Positions 52,305 through 64,000 of a stretch of DNA of 64,000 nucleotides are shown piece by piece; within the stretch, counting starts at the first letter, position 1, and each line of letters begins with the position of its first letter. Under the pieces are notes generated by a model. That model made no database searches and had not been told where the DNA came from. It was given only the letters and a program-made list of their open reading frames with translations. The DNA comes from Phragmites australis (Eukaryota; Streptophyta; Magnoliopsida; Poales; Poaceae): assembly GCF_958298935.1 (NCBI RefSeq), contig NC_084921.1:8752001-8816000 (forward strand). The letters are read 5' to 3'. The position numbers and the translations under genes were made by a program.

Positions 52305-54511
52305 GCCGTTGGAGGGTAAGGGACTCGCTTTGCAGGTGTTGGGACACAGCACATTCCGAGATGTACTGCATGCGTTATTCTAAGCTTCTAATGGTGATGT
52401 AGCTTGCTGGGAAACATAGCTCTCACCAGGCCACCACTTGTGGTAATTAAGGTAATAAATAGTAGATAGTGGGATTGTAGCGGATTGACATCATGTAGTA
52501 ATTGTGATCTTTACCAATGCTATTTAAGATCTGTTTGGCTTTTAATTTCTTGGAGCTGAGCATTTTTAACTTCAAAAATTTATAGAGTTAGAGCTATAGG
52601 TATACTGAGCATGTTTAGATTAGTCATTTTGTTTCTGTTTTAATTTAAAAATATAGATTTAAACTATTTAATCTTTACCTATAAATATAAGATCTAATAT
52701 GAAACTAACAGTTAGAAATCTAACAAACATGATCTTAGTGCATGGGTAGCGGTGGATCGGATCAGATTCCGAGAGAGAAAGTGATGGAGGAGAGGAGGGT
52801 GGAAGAAAGATGAAAGAGACGAACAAGAAGCTAGCTAGGTGTGTTGTTATGGATAGATATGACGGGTGTACTCAAGTACCTAGGAGGGAGAGAGGAGAGA
52901 ATTTAAGGTGCAGATATGGTGGCATGTGTGAGGATGCGAGGAGTGAGCGAGTGGAGGGGTGGTAGCAGAGAGGAGAGATTCGCTAGCTAGTGGGTGGGTT
53001 CCCCTTGTTCTGGTGCTAAAAAATCCTTTCGTTTGGTCTAGACACCACTATTTGGGATTGTATTTGTATATGTGTAGAGCACAAGTACTCTATCATGAAA
53101 CATGGTGGCAGAAAGTAGGAGCCAATTATGCGATTTCTATTTACTAATTAAGTGTCCATACATTCTAATAAAAATATAAATATTAGATACGATAGTATTA
53201 GTGATACCGTAGTTTGATTTTAAATAAGATTCGACAAATAAGAATATTAGATACGATAGTATTATTAATTTTCCTCCTAATTTTCTTTATTTATTTTTAT
53301 TAGTAAAATAATCCTATATCTATAGCCAGTGACAAGGTGGGAGGCTGTAGGACGAGGATGGATGATAAAAATGAGTAAATTATTCGAATTTTGGAGGTTT
53401 TTATTATATGAAAGGAGAGTATAGAGAAGATATGACGCGAAAACAACTCGTGTTTTATATAGTAGAGATTTTTTTTCTCAATGGTTTGGCTAACCATAAA
53501 ATATATACTTATGGTAAATGCTATTTGATGGGCGAAATAGCTGGAGCCTGCTGTTGAGCACATGAATTTCACGTTAAACAGTTCATTTCCCGCCAAAATC
53601 ACCATGTTGCTTGTTTTTCTTTACCTGCAAATTGTATTGAGAAATGGTATTGCAACTGCAGTTAGGTATTGCAGCTGCAGTTAGATATCTTAGGCTCCTA
53701 ATATATCCTAGCAGATATGGCATACCCTTCTTAAATTGGACTCTAGTAGTGTAGGCTCTGGCACTCTTTCACTTATTTTGGTAATTATGTTATATAGGAG
53801 AGGCAGTAGTTTTAGTGTGCTATGAATTGATTCGTACATCCTAGCACTGATGCTACCTGTACGTGCACATATCAAAGTAAGAAAACAATGTGGTCGATGA
53901 AAAGGAGAATACTATTAGATGCCATATGCCATGTATACATACTAATACATGGTTTAGTAGAGTTCTTAACTTCCAACTTCACATTAAATCTTGTATTTAT
54001 AAGTTAAGATAAAATAGTTTAAATCTTTATTTTTAACTAAAACAAAGATAAAATAGCTCATCCAAATACCTGTATGCTTACAGTTCTAACTTTACAATTT
54101 TCTAAAGTTAGGAATATTCAATTCCAAAAAATTTTAGAACTAGAACTCTAACCAACAAGCCATATATCTTTGCTAGAGCATATATTCTAGAAGTACGAAG
54201 CAAGCTACACCACCTTATAAAACTAAAGAAGTTTATGGAAGAGTGATGGATTGCACCTGCAATATGTATATTGTGCATGGTTTGTTGATCGACAAGATCA
54301 TTCGAAATTGAAATTAAGTTCTATTATACCCGACAAGGGATAAAGAACATGGACTCGATTCCCTGTGGATTTGGCGTTCCTGCGTATTACCGTTCAAGCA
54401 TATATGCCTTCTTTAATCTGTTACACGGTTACGATATCTCCAAATTAAATTAACTATAAATAAAATATCCTTCCATTACAATTATAAAATACTAGATGCG
54501 ATTTATGAGCC

Positions 54512-54513
<2 letters not shown>
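52305..54513. other. PHO1 upstream region and spacer
   Basis: No gene recognised. The part to about 53000 is purine-rich with GAGAGA stretches on the + strand, and the rest is AT-rich. A decayed MITE is possible around 52530-52740 but no clear termini were seen. Confidence 0.35.

Positions 54514-54587
<74 letters not shown>
54514..54587. repeat. (TA)n microsatellite
   Basis: About 37 uninterrupted AT/TA units, the longest simple repeat in the window. Length is likely to vary between individuals and to be error-prone in assembly. Confidence 0.95.
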
Positions 54588-54590
<3 letters not shown>

Positions 54591-54834
54591 ACATATACAT
54601 TTCACACATGTGAATCAATCCAGTAAATATTAGACATCTAGGTATAGAAGACTAATAATATAAGATTGAATGTATTTTCAAAATGTATAAAATATAAATA
54701 TTGGATGTCTAGGTATGGAAGGCATATAATATGAGATTGAATGCATTTTTGAAGGAGAAACATATCCCACTTTGCACGGTGGCCGTTTGATCAACTCGGG
54801 TAGATGGTGAAGATCGATCAGATTTGTTATAACT

Positions 54835-56769
54835 CACTACGTGAAAAATAGACAAATGAGACATAATTTAGTGATGGATTATCATACGACCCGTCACTGA
54901 TGACGGTCATCAGTGACGGGTCATAATATTACCTGTCACTTATCACATTGGTGATGGATCATAACTGCACCCGTTACTTTTGACCTAGTCATAAGTGACA
55001 GGTCTCCCTGCACCAGTCATAAGTGACGAGTCTCTCTGTAGGAGTCATAAGTGATGAGTCATATTATGACCCGTCACTTATGACTGATATAGGTGATAGA
55101 TTATATTCCGACCCATTACCGATGACTTGGCTCTGTTATAAGAGCTGGCTAGCTACTGTAACATACTCAACTGTACTGCATGCACAGTAGATCTAACGAT
55201 TTTATTCGGTTTCACTAGAGACTCTCCAATATCTTGTTGATTTAAAGTATGAATTATGGCTAGGTCTTTGAAGGTTTGCATCTCCCTCTTTTCTCCTCTT
55301 CTAACCCCTATTTAATATTGATTTTTTATACTTTGAGTTATAATCAACCATTTTGCATTATCCAAAATCTTAGTAGAAGTGAGTTGTATTCATGTTAGAT
55401 TTGATACTAGTATTACCCAATCTACCGCTTCATGCCACAGATCTAGTGTAATTGTATAAATTTTTTAATTGTATGCTTAATCACCTAATTAAGATAATTG
55501 TTAATGAAGAATGAATATTTTTACATTGTAGATAGCGGGCAAAAGTTGGATGTACTTTGGGACCCGGACTTGTCTAGAGTACCTGAGCGGGCTCAAGTAT
55601 GTCATGATTGCTGCTTTGGCGGATATGAAAGATCATGTTAAAACAACAATGTATTGTCCATGTCACGATTGCAGGAATGATAAGAAGTTTTCGAAACCAG
55701 ACAATATCCATGCACACTTGGTCATGCATGGATTTAAAGAGAATTATATATGTTGGAAACCCTCAATACCGACAGTGTGGCTTAAGGACTTACACCATAT
55801 GATATGGATCATGATCTTAGGTACAAGGGCATATTAGGTTTCAATGATAATGATCTTGAGGATCTATGGACTAATTTCAGTAATTAGTTTAATTCCCTGA
55901 TAACGCGACATTGGTTACACGTCAAATTATGTATGATTTTTCAGCTTGTTTTCTCGATGACGGTGCACTCCCGAGGATTCAACAACAGATCCCTGAGTTC
56001 ATGATGTCTGAATTCATCAACCCACACGGTGAGTTGCACTATAGAAACTCTAGAGGTCTTATATAATATGAGTTGATTGGGACGTTATAATATTTGTGAT
56101 TCAGTAATGAATTGATGAAAATTTTGTAACCTTTGCGATTCTGTGATGAAGTGAGTTCTTATATAAGTGTGTTTGTCGACAAGGATGTGGATGTGTTGTT
56201 ATTGTTTGCAGGGAGAAGACGGCTACCAAATCCTGGCTATGCTCTAGGATGCAGCCAGGAAACAATACAACCATACAGAGTAAAATACACATAAGTGACG
56301 GGTAATATTGTTACCAGTCACTTATGTGTTCATATAAGTAACATGTGACTTATTAACGCGTCACTTACTTATAACAGAAATGACTGGTAACAAAGTTACT
56401 CGTCACTTATGACTTCTCCCTAGCACATGAGTGAAAGACATAAATGACGGATAATTTAGTTACCCGTCACTTATGTCTTCTCCCCAGCACATGGGTGAAA
56501 AACATAAGCAACAGGTAAGTTATCCATCACTTATGTCCTAACATAAATGATGGATGAAAATGTTACTTATGCCTTGCTCTCAAGCAAATGAGAGATGTTT
56601 ATAGGTGACGGGTTATAGTTATCATCCGTCACCTATGATCTTATTAGTGATGGGTCTTTATCCGTCACCAATGATTATTCATCAGTGACACGTTCAGGGT
56701 GACGTATGCAGGACCCGTCACATATGTTCGTTATGACCTGTCACCCTTAGCCTTTTTTTTCACGTAGTG
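54835..56769 (+). mobile_element. Non-autonomous CACTA (En/Spm-type) element
   Basis: 1935 bp with perfect termini: CACTACGTGAAAA at the start and its inverted copy TTTTTCACGTAGTG at the end. Flanking triplets are ACT and GCT, a 3-bp target duplication with one mismatch at best. Both ends carry dense arrays of a subterminal word, AAGTGACGGGTCAT and variants, in both orientations, extending about 300 bp on the left and 480 bp on the right. Transposase binds such repeats in this superfamily. The interior holds only a transposase fragment, so the element needs a helper. Confidence 0.9.
55530..55837 (+). pseudogene. CACTA transposase fragment (transposase-associated domain)
   Basis: The frame includes KSWMYFGTRTCLEYLSGL and then CPCHDCRNDKKF, HAHLVMHGF and YICW, the Cys/His pattern of the small transposase-associated domain found at the N-terminus of TNP2-like CACTA proteins. 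A weak continuation in another frame runs to about 56060. The large catalytic domain is missing, so this is a remnant without transposase activity. Confidence 0.75.
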
Positions 56770-59689
56770 GCTCATGTATTTATAGAGTATAGAAGTACAG
56801 CTATACAGAAATAAAATAAACGCGTGCTGCTTAGGTTGCTTCATTATTCCTGCACATTCTCATGGAGTCACTTGCTAATTGGAGTGTACCTAACACAAAT
56901 TCTTCTGACCAAAACGCTGTGTACTGTGTACATGAGGGGTACGTTCATGCGTTCATGGTTGAGGGAACACGAGGTGACCACCCGAGGACTGCAGGGCGGC
57001 CTAGGTTTCAACCCCAACCATTCCTAACCCTATTACACGGTTACACTACCACCCCGCCACTCACTCAGAACATGAGCCTCGTATCCAAACGATTATTGAG
57101 TAGCAGCAACGGCATATCGAAACCCTCCTCGTTGTGTGCAATGTAAAGAGACGGGGCACTTCGCCGATGGTGCCCTCCTCTCCTGGCCCCGGTGCAGTCA
57201 CTCCATCCATCTCGGCTTGGTAAGCCTCAAGATGTTGATTCCTCATGCAACTTGTTGAAGATATCTTTCTTCTCGGCAAGTTGTTGCTCTACTTTGCGGG
57301 GAGTTTCAGATTCCTCGAAATGGTGCTCATGTGTAGGTGCCTTCATATGGGGTTGTTGAGAGAGACACGGGGAGGAAGGACCTCGTACGTGCATGTTCTG
57401 GAGCTGAAGTTTCTAGCTGTCAACCCCGGCCCCAACGGCACCCACTGTTGTAGTGTTAGACACAACTACTCTATCTTCTACTATCGAAACACTAAGAAAG
57501 ATGCCCTTGTGTGATGGATAAAGACCTCTCCGAGTTGGCAGGAGGTGAAACGCCTCGGACTCCAGGTATAGGTGTCATGAGAAAAATGGTTCATTCTCAA
57601 CGTTGAGGGCTTCAAAGATTAAGCTTTTTTTGCCCCAAGAGCCTACACGGAGGACTGTTCACCACATCAGGGAGTAGAGGGCACAACATAGATCGTTGAA
57701 TAAGTTGGACATCATCCGAAAATTGATGATGAAGCGAATGAAGCCATGCATAGACAGCTTGGACCCGATAATGGATTTTTCTCTCCAAGCTTCATTGTGG
57801 TTGTTCTTTGTGGATCGGACAAGCTAAAGGGTCTGAATAGTGAGCTAGCTGTGGGACATATCGTCCTGTGACGTTGTCTTTTGATTTTTCTTTTGCCGAA
57901 GATAGTACATTGGCCCCGTTTAAAATGACACTTTTTACTGTACAAAAATACAGTAAATAATTCAAAATGTACATTCTCGTGAATTTTATCAGAAATTCTA
58001 CGTACATTCCAAATGAGATCTGAGTTTAATTACCTTGAGAGGTAGATGGATGATGCCTCCAGTAGCTGAAATTAGGGCTCTTGTGTGGCTCTTGGATACA
58101 TGAAAGGTTGAACATATATACAGGGGCATCAGCTAGAAGGCTCTTTACCGTGTGGTCGTGAGGGGAGAGTAAGTTGACGTATGGGGCCGGGAACTGCATA
58201 TATATAGTCAAGATCATGCACTCAAAGATGCATATATGCATATACGGTAGTGCAAGTATCCAATCACAACACAAAAACATGATCAATCAAGATAGAAAGA
58301 CGCCTGCTGAAGCTGAAAGCCGTACTCCATTACCAGTTTGTCTCTAAACAAGAAAAGAGAGAGCCAGAGAAAGAAATTAAAGCTACTCCCACTAGTAAAA
58401 GAAAGACCCCTTACCTTTTGCCTGAGCTTTTTTATTAGAAACATCAAACAAGATTATCTTGCATTGGGAGGAAGGCAAAAGACAACGAGTCCACGCTTAA
58501 TTGCACTTTGCATCAAATCACATACATTGCATGCATGAACAGAGCAGGCACAACAATAATATTATTTACACCAACAGTAAAATCGATCTGAGAGAGCAAA
58601 CAACCAAGTCTTCCAATATATATAGGCGATCAAGAAATTGGCGCATCCTTTCGATTGGTTTGTGATTACTAAGATAAGATCAGATATAAATATATATCTG
58701 TATTTTGCTCAAGCTGTCATGCAAGAAAGGTTACATTCACCAAACTGCATGCACTCAAAGGTTAGAAAATCAGGAAAGCTGCTAGTGATCTGGTATGGGA
58801 GATGGTTCATCGTGCAGTGAGCAGGCAGCTCCTTTTGTGTCGATTGTCTGTCTATACTCTGGGGTGACAGGAAGCAGGTCAGATCGGTCCTTGTGTTCTC
58901 AAATAATGGTGCTACGAGAGTCCGAGTATGATTGCAGTAACCTCGATCCCTTTGATACAACAGCTGGCTAACACCACAGATCTTTATAAGCTGCATGCTG
59001 ACAGTTATGGAGGCAAGATCTTGCATGTAAAAGCTTAACTGGTCTTGTTTCATGCGTGCATGCATGGTGGCTTGGTGCCTGGCCGGCCCTAGCTAGGCAT
59101 GGATGCACTGGCTGTTCGCCACTTCGCATGCATGGACGGCTGGTTCTTTTGCATCTTTGTATCTTAGATGGCCAATACCCTCCGTGTTGGAATATATAGT
59201 GCACATCGATGTGTAGTAGGCCTTCAACTAAAAAAAACTTTAGGTTCTATATATGATATGATCTGCAAAGAAAGAAACCAACAGACATATTCCTGTTTGC
59301 CAGCAAAATCTTTTTAGAGAACACGTCGGAACGCGTTATTTGATTAAGAGGGTGGAAAGAAATTAAACTTTGTAACGTACACAGTAGGCGCTAAGAAAAA
59401 CTGTAGCTGTCCGACACCGGATCAAACTAAAGAGAGGAGGGAGGGCAATGTTTCTGGAGAACAGAAACTCACAGAGAAACAGCCTAAAGCAGTCTAGAGG
59501 GAAAACTAAGCATCGAAAAGTTGCATCAACCGTTGATTTCCGGCCAACATCTAGCATCGCCCCTCTTCTATGATCTCTCTGCTCAAGACGCCCGGTAGCC
59601 TTGCTGATCATTTGAAGATGCAATTATTCCTCTCCTTCCATAAGCACCAGCACCCAAGAATGAAGAGGGAATCGAAGTCATGCCTGATG
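56770..59689. other. Spacer, no gene recognised
   Basis: Mixed composition. A moderately GC-rich stretch at 56900-57480 gives several short frames on both strands without recognisable features and may be old element debris. A 41-bp motif at 58238-58279 (GCATATACGGTAGTGCAAG...) recurs at 62095-62135. Confidence 0.3.
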
Positions 59690-62094
59690 CTCTTGATGCA
59701 TCATAGTAAACCGCAAAGTTTTTGTAGATGTTTGGTAAGACAAACATTGGGGTAGTTGTCAGTTTATCGTTTAACTCTTGAAAGCTCTTTTCACATGACT
59801 GAGTCTATTCAAACTTGTTTTCTTTCTTAAGTAGTTCAGTCATAGGTCTGGCTACCTTAGAGAACCCTTTAATTAACTGGTGGTAATATCCCACTAATCC
59901 AAGAAAGTTCCTAATCTTGGACACATTGGTTGGTTGCATCCAGTTGGCGATTGCTTCTACATTCTCAGGGTCTACATGAACTCCTTCTGCTGTTAGGATA
60001 TGGCCAAGGAAGGAAACCTTTTCTAGCTAGAACTCATATTTACTGAACTTAGCTACAGTTTATGGGCTCTGAGCTTTTCCAGAATTACTCTCAGATGTTG
60101 TTCATGCTCTTGGGCACCTTCAGAATAGATCAGTATGTCGCCAATGAAGACAACGACAAACCGGTCTAACTATTCAATGAATACTTTATTCATAAGGTTC
60201 ATGAAATATGCAAGTGCATTGGTTAAACCAAAGTACATCACTGTAAACTCATACTGTCCATATCTGGTCATGAAAGCTATTTTTGGGACATCTGCTTCCC
60301 TTATCTTTAGCTGGTAGTAACCTGATCTTAAGTCAATTTTAGAGAAATACTTGACTCCTTTTAGCTGATCAAAGAGATCATCTATTCTTGGCAAAGAGTA
60401 CTTGTTCTTGATGGTGACTTCATTAAGGGATCTATAGGCCATACACACCCTCATTCTTCCATCTTTCTTCTTTACAAAGAGAACTAGTGATCCCCATGGT
60501 GATGAGCTGGGTCTGATGTAACCCTTTTGTTGAAGTTCTCTCAACTGTTCTTTCAGCTTGGCTAGCTCTCCGGCAACCATGCGATAGGGCCTCTTAGCTA
60601 TAGGGGTTGTTCCAGGAATGAGATCAATGATGAACTCAATATCCTGGTATAGTGGTATACCAGGTAACTCCTCTAGAAAGACATCCGGTTAGTCATCAAC
60701 AACTGGTACTTCTTCATGAGTCATAGCCTCCAAGTTATACACTATGGAATCTGGTTTACTCCTAAGTGTATGACATGTTACTCGTGTCCCTTCATGGTTG
60801 GTTAGGGTCACTGTCCTAGCTGCACAGGTTATGGTGCCATCATGTTGAGTTAACTAGTCCATTCCAAAGATTACATCTATCCCTTTGGATTTAAGCACCA
60901 CTAGGTTTGTTAGGAATACTACCCCACTTAAGGTGATCCTTACTCGAGAGCAGCCCAAATGATACTTAATGTCAGCTCCGGGTGATCTAGTTAGGGTTGG
61001 GTTTTTAAGTAGCGCTGTAGGTATATCATGTTTTATCACAAAACTTGATGATACGAAAGAAAGTGATGCTCCAGAATGAAACAGTACTGTTGCAAGTAAT
61101 GATTCGACTAAAACTCACCAAGCACAACTCTAGGTGCATCCTGAGCTTCTTGCGCACGAATGCGATTGACGCCGCTCATACAAAGGACTGTTGTGACCTT
61201 GCTGGTTGGTTGGGGATGTGAGAGGCTCCACGACTGGCCCTAGACACTGCAGGTCAGGGTCCATTCACGATATTAGACTGAACAGATGCTGCTTGCTTGG
61301 CTTTGTAGGGGCAATTGGCGATGAAGTGCCCATTATCACCAGAATTGAAATAGGTTTTGCTTGTGTTGATCATTGGGCCACCACTATTCTGATGGGTCTT
61401 GATGTTACTCTAACTGTGGTAGGACGGGTTGGGCTGGTGTGAAGGAGCAGTTGGAGTCCTGTACTTGATTGTGGTCTAAGCCTTCTACTCGGGGTAAGAA
61501 GGACGCTTGAACCTCTGGAACCTGTCTTGTTGCTGAGCATTGTGAGCAGCAAACTTACGCTTCTTGTCCTCGAACAGCTCGGATTTAGCTTCTTCCAACA
61601 GGATAGTCATGTTCATTAGGGTGTTGAAATCTAGATAGATATGAGGAGTCAACTTAACCTTCATGTTGCTTTCTATACCCTTCTTGAACTTGTCTTCCTT
61701 TTCTTATCAATGGAGACTTCTTCTTGCTCATAGCGAAATAGCTCGACAAACTTGTGAATGTATCCATTCACACTCATGTTGTCTTGGTTCATCCTTCTAA
61801 ACTCTTCTACTTTTATTTCCATAGTTCCCTCTGGAATGTGGTACCAGCAGAACTCTTCAACAAACTCCTCCCAGGTGATAGCTTCGGCATTGTCTACAAC
61901 TTCACAATAGTTATCCCACCATGCTAAAACTGTACTAGCAAGCTAGTGGGATGCCAGGAGAACTCTATCTCTTCCAGCACAGTTGATAGCATCCAACTTC
62001 CTCTGAATGGTCCTCAGCCAATCATCAGGCTTGATCCTAACAAACTCAGTTATCTTATTGGGAAGTCATTGTGCTTGTAGTCAGGGTTGATTGA
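59690..62094 (-). mobile_element. Decayed Ty3/gypsy retrotransposon
   Basis: Minus-strand gag-pol remnant with no LTRs seen. In transcript order: gag (about 62050-61560, with WWDNYCEVVDNAEAITWEEF), a zinc knuckle near 61330, protease (about 61090-60850), reverse transcriptase (60580-60100) and the start of RNase H (about 59760-59690). Several stops and frameshifts break it. The zinc knuckle has lost two cysteines (YFNSGDNGHFIANC), the protease motif reads HSGAS in place of DSGAS, and the RT metal-binding motif reads IGDI in place of IDDI. It is inactive. Confidence 0.85.
60100..60590 (-). pseudogene. Ty3/gypsy reverse transcriptase fragment
   Basis: The open segment has the standard fingers and palm blocks: [48 protein letters not shown] and [14 protein letters not shown] stop codon follows directly after VFIE, before the catalytic double-Asp motif, which is itself changed to Gly-Asp. 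The 415 bp at 60017-60431 is duplicated at 62136-62550. Confidence 0.85.
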
Positions 62095-62135
62095 GCATAT
62101 ACAGTAGTGCAAGTACCCAATCACAACACAAGAAC

Positions 62136-62550
62136 CCTTTTCTAGTTAGAACTCATATTTACTGAACTTAGCTACAGTTTATGGGTTCTGAGCTTTTCCA
62201 GAATTACTCTCAGATGTTGTTCATGCTCTTGGGCACCTTCATAATAGATCAGTATGTCGCCAATGAAGACAACGACAAACCGATCTAACTATTCAATGAA
62301 TACTTTATTCATAAGGTTCATGAAATATGCAAGTGCATTGGTTAAACCAAAGGACATCACTATAAACTCATACTGTCCATATCTGGTCATGAATGCTATT
62401 TTTGGGACATCTGCTTCCCTTATCTTTAGCTGGTAGTAACCTGATCTTAAGTCAATTTTAGAGAAATACTTGACTCCTTTTAGCTGATCAAAGAGATCAT
62501 CTATTCTTGGCAAAGGGTACTTGTTCTTGATGGTGACTTCATTAAGGGAT
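62136..62550 (-). repeat. Second copy of 415 bp of the gypsy RT segment
   Basis: Same length and orientation as 60017-60431, with about eight or nine single-base differences, so about 98% identical. It includes the same premature stop and the Gly-Asp change, so it was copied after the parent element had decayed. On its left it joins a 41-bp motif also found at 58238-58279, and on its right it joins Sirevirus sequence abruptly. Confidence 0.9.
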
Positions 62551-64000
62551 GTGTAGGTGCCAAAGTTTCTTATGACTAACATGAAAGGATCCAAATAAAT
62601 TTGGGTACCTAAAATAAAAGCTTAATCTATTTTGTAGGCATACTCCTCCGGTGGAATAAGTTGGGTTCTTAATAGTGGATGCACAAATCATATGACCGAA
62701 CAAAATAGTATGTTCTCATCATTTGAAGAAAGTGGAGGATCACATGAAAATATTGTGTTTGGTAATGATGGGAAAGGAGAGTTAATGGGTCTAGGTAAAA
62801 TTGCTATCTTAAATTATCTTCGATTTCCAATGTACTTCTTATTAACCTTAAGCTACAATTTATTATTTGTGTCACAACTTTGTGAAATATGTTATAATTG
62901 CCTTGTTACCAATGAGGATGTGATCGTATCTAGAAGGGAGGACTCCTCAATAGCTTTCACAGATTATTTAAAGGGCAAGCTTATCTTGTTGATTTTTCAA
63001 CGGATAAAGTGAATCTTGAGACTTGTTTCATTGCTAAGTCTAGCATGCGTTGGCTATGGCACTGCCGACTAGCCCATGTTGGTACGAGAAATTTATCTAA
63101 ATTTCTAAAGGGAGAGCGTATCCTAGGACTAACAAATGTTTCTTTTAAGAAAGATAAAATTTATAGTGCAAGTCAAGCGGAGAAGCAAGATGGAGCTCCT
63201 CACCTCGCCAAGAACGTGATGACGACCACAAGACCATTGAAACTTCTCCACATAGATTTATTTGGACTAATTGCTTACATAAGCATCGGTGGTAACAAAT
63301 ATGGTTTAGTTATTGTTCATAACTATTTTCGTTTCACTTGGGTATTCTTTTTGCATGATCAAAGTGAAGTTCAAGTAACAATCAAGAAGTTTGCAAGAAG
63401 GGCCCAAAATAAATTTGATGTGAAGATCAAGACAGTAGGTAGTAATAATAGTTCAAGAACACTCAAGTTGAAGACTTCTTTTATGAAGAAAGCACCAAGC
63501 ATGAGTTTCGACCCCCTACTCACCTCAATAAAATGGGGTGGTCGAAAGGAAGAATAGGATTCTCACTAAGTCGGTAAGAACTATGCTTGATGAGTACAAG
63601 ATTTCTGATCAATTTTGGGTGGATACCATCAACACCACGTGACATGCCATCAACCGGTTGTATCTCCATAAGATCTTGAAGAAGACCACATACGAATTAC
63701 TAACCGGTAACAAACTAAATGTGTCGCAAGTCCTTCATTCTAAATAAGAAGACTAAAAGTTCTAAATTTGCATCTAAGGTTGATGAAGGTTTTATGCTTG
63801 GCTATGGATCAAATGCCTATGCATATCGTGTTTTTAACAAAACCACTGGTTATGTAGAAATCACGCATGATATGACATTTTATGAGACTAACTGCTCTCA
63901 AGTAGAGCAAATTGATCCTAATATTTTAGATAATGAAGAAATTCCAAGCTAGATAATCAAGAAGATGGCAATTGGTAAAATCAAGCTTGAAGAGCCCCAA
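62551..64000 (+). mobile_element. Decayed Sirevirus pol fragment, continuing past the window
   Basis: Plus-strand Ty1/copia sequence without a visible LTR. In order: protease motif near 62662-62697 (reads LNSGCTNHMT, catalytic Asp replaced by Asn), the GAG-pre-integrase region (WLWHCRLAHVGTRN, near 63050-63090), in which the two zinc-binding cysteines are lost (YSAS), and the integrase core (LLHIDLFG retained, but the second catalytic Asp region reads VHNY). After a deletion and frameshifts it continues to LGYGSNAYAYRVFN (about 63800) and beyond the edge. Reverse transcriptase would lie to the right. The copy is inactive as far as seen, and its left end is cut at the join with the gypsy duplicate. 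Confidence 0.85.

Overview
This is plant nuclear DNA, almost certainly from a grass (Poaceae). The evidence is the short spliced exons with GT-AG introns, the very GC-rich coding exons, the Stowaway, Tourist and Mutator-type MITEs, a Sirevirus (Ty1/copia) retrotransposon, and a gene order that, as I remember it, matches the tip of rice chromosome 1 (bacterial-type PEPC, PERK kinase, acetyl-CoA acetyltransferase, PHO1;1). I cannot name the species.

Five host genes can be read exon by exon. They are a bacterial-type phosphoenolpyruvate carboxylase (19 exons, + strand, 2439-11076), a proline-rich extensin-like receptor kinase (8 exons, +, 18806-21779), an acetyl-CoA acetyltransferase of the mevalonate pathway (12 exons, -, 24595-29008), a lysine-rich GPI-anchored arabinogalactan protein (2 exons, +, 46455-47418) and a PHO1-type SPX-EXS phosphate exporter (11 exons, -, 47909-52205). 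All five reading frames are intact with consistent intron phases. They serve separate processes (carbon metabolism, wall signalling, isoprenoid supply, cell surface, phosphate export) and do not form a cluster. The AGP and PHO1 genes are convergent, with only about 490 bp between stop codons.

The rest is mainly transposable elements. The left edge holds a mariner-like element with an intact catalytic domain. Two related ~0.8-kb Mutator-type MITEs, each with a perfect 9-bp target duplication, lie between PEPC and PERK. From about 29.9 to 42.0 kb there is a nested structure: a ~2-kb element with ~465-bp inverted arms is split in its left arm by a 10.1-kb gag-only Sirevirus. A plastid-derived patch (psbD start joined to trnL-UAA intron sequence) lies at about 43 kb. 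The right end carries a CACTA element with a dense array of subterminal repeats, a decayed Ty3/gypsy element with a nearly identical 415-bp duplication of its reverse-transcriptase segment, and a decayed Sirevirus pol fragment that runs off the window.

I found no prokaryotic-style system and no clearly new gene system. The most unusual structures are the split inverted-arm element, the gag-only Sirevirus with repeated palindromes in its LTRs, the composite plastid insertion and the patchwork at 62.1-62.6 kb.
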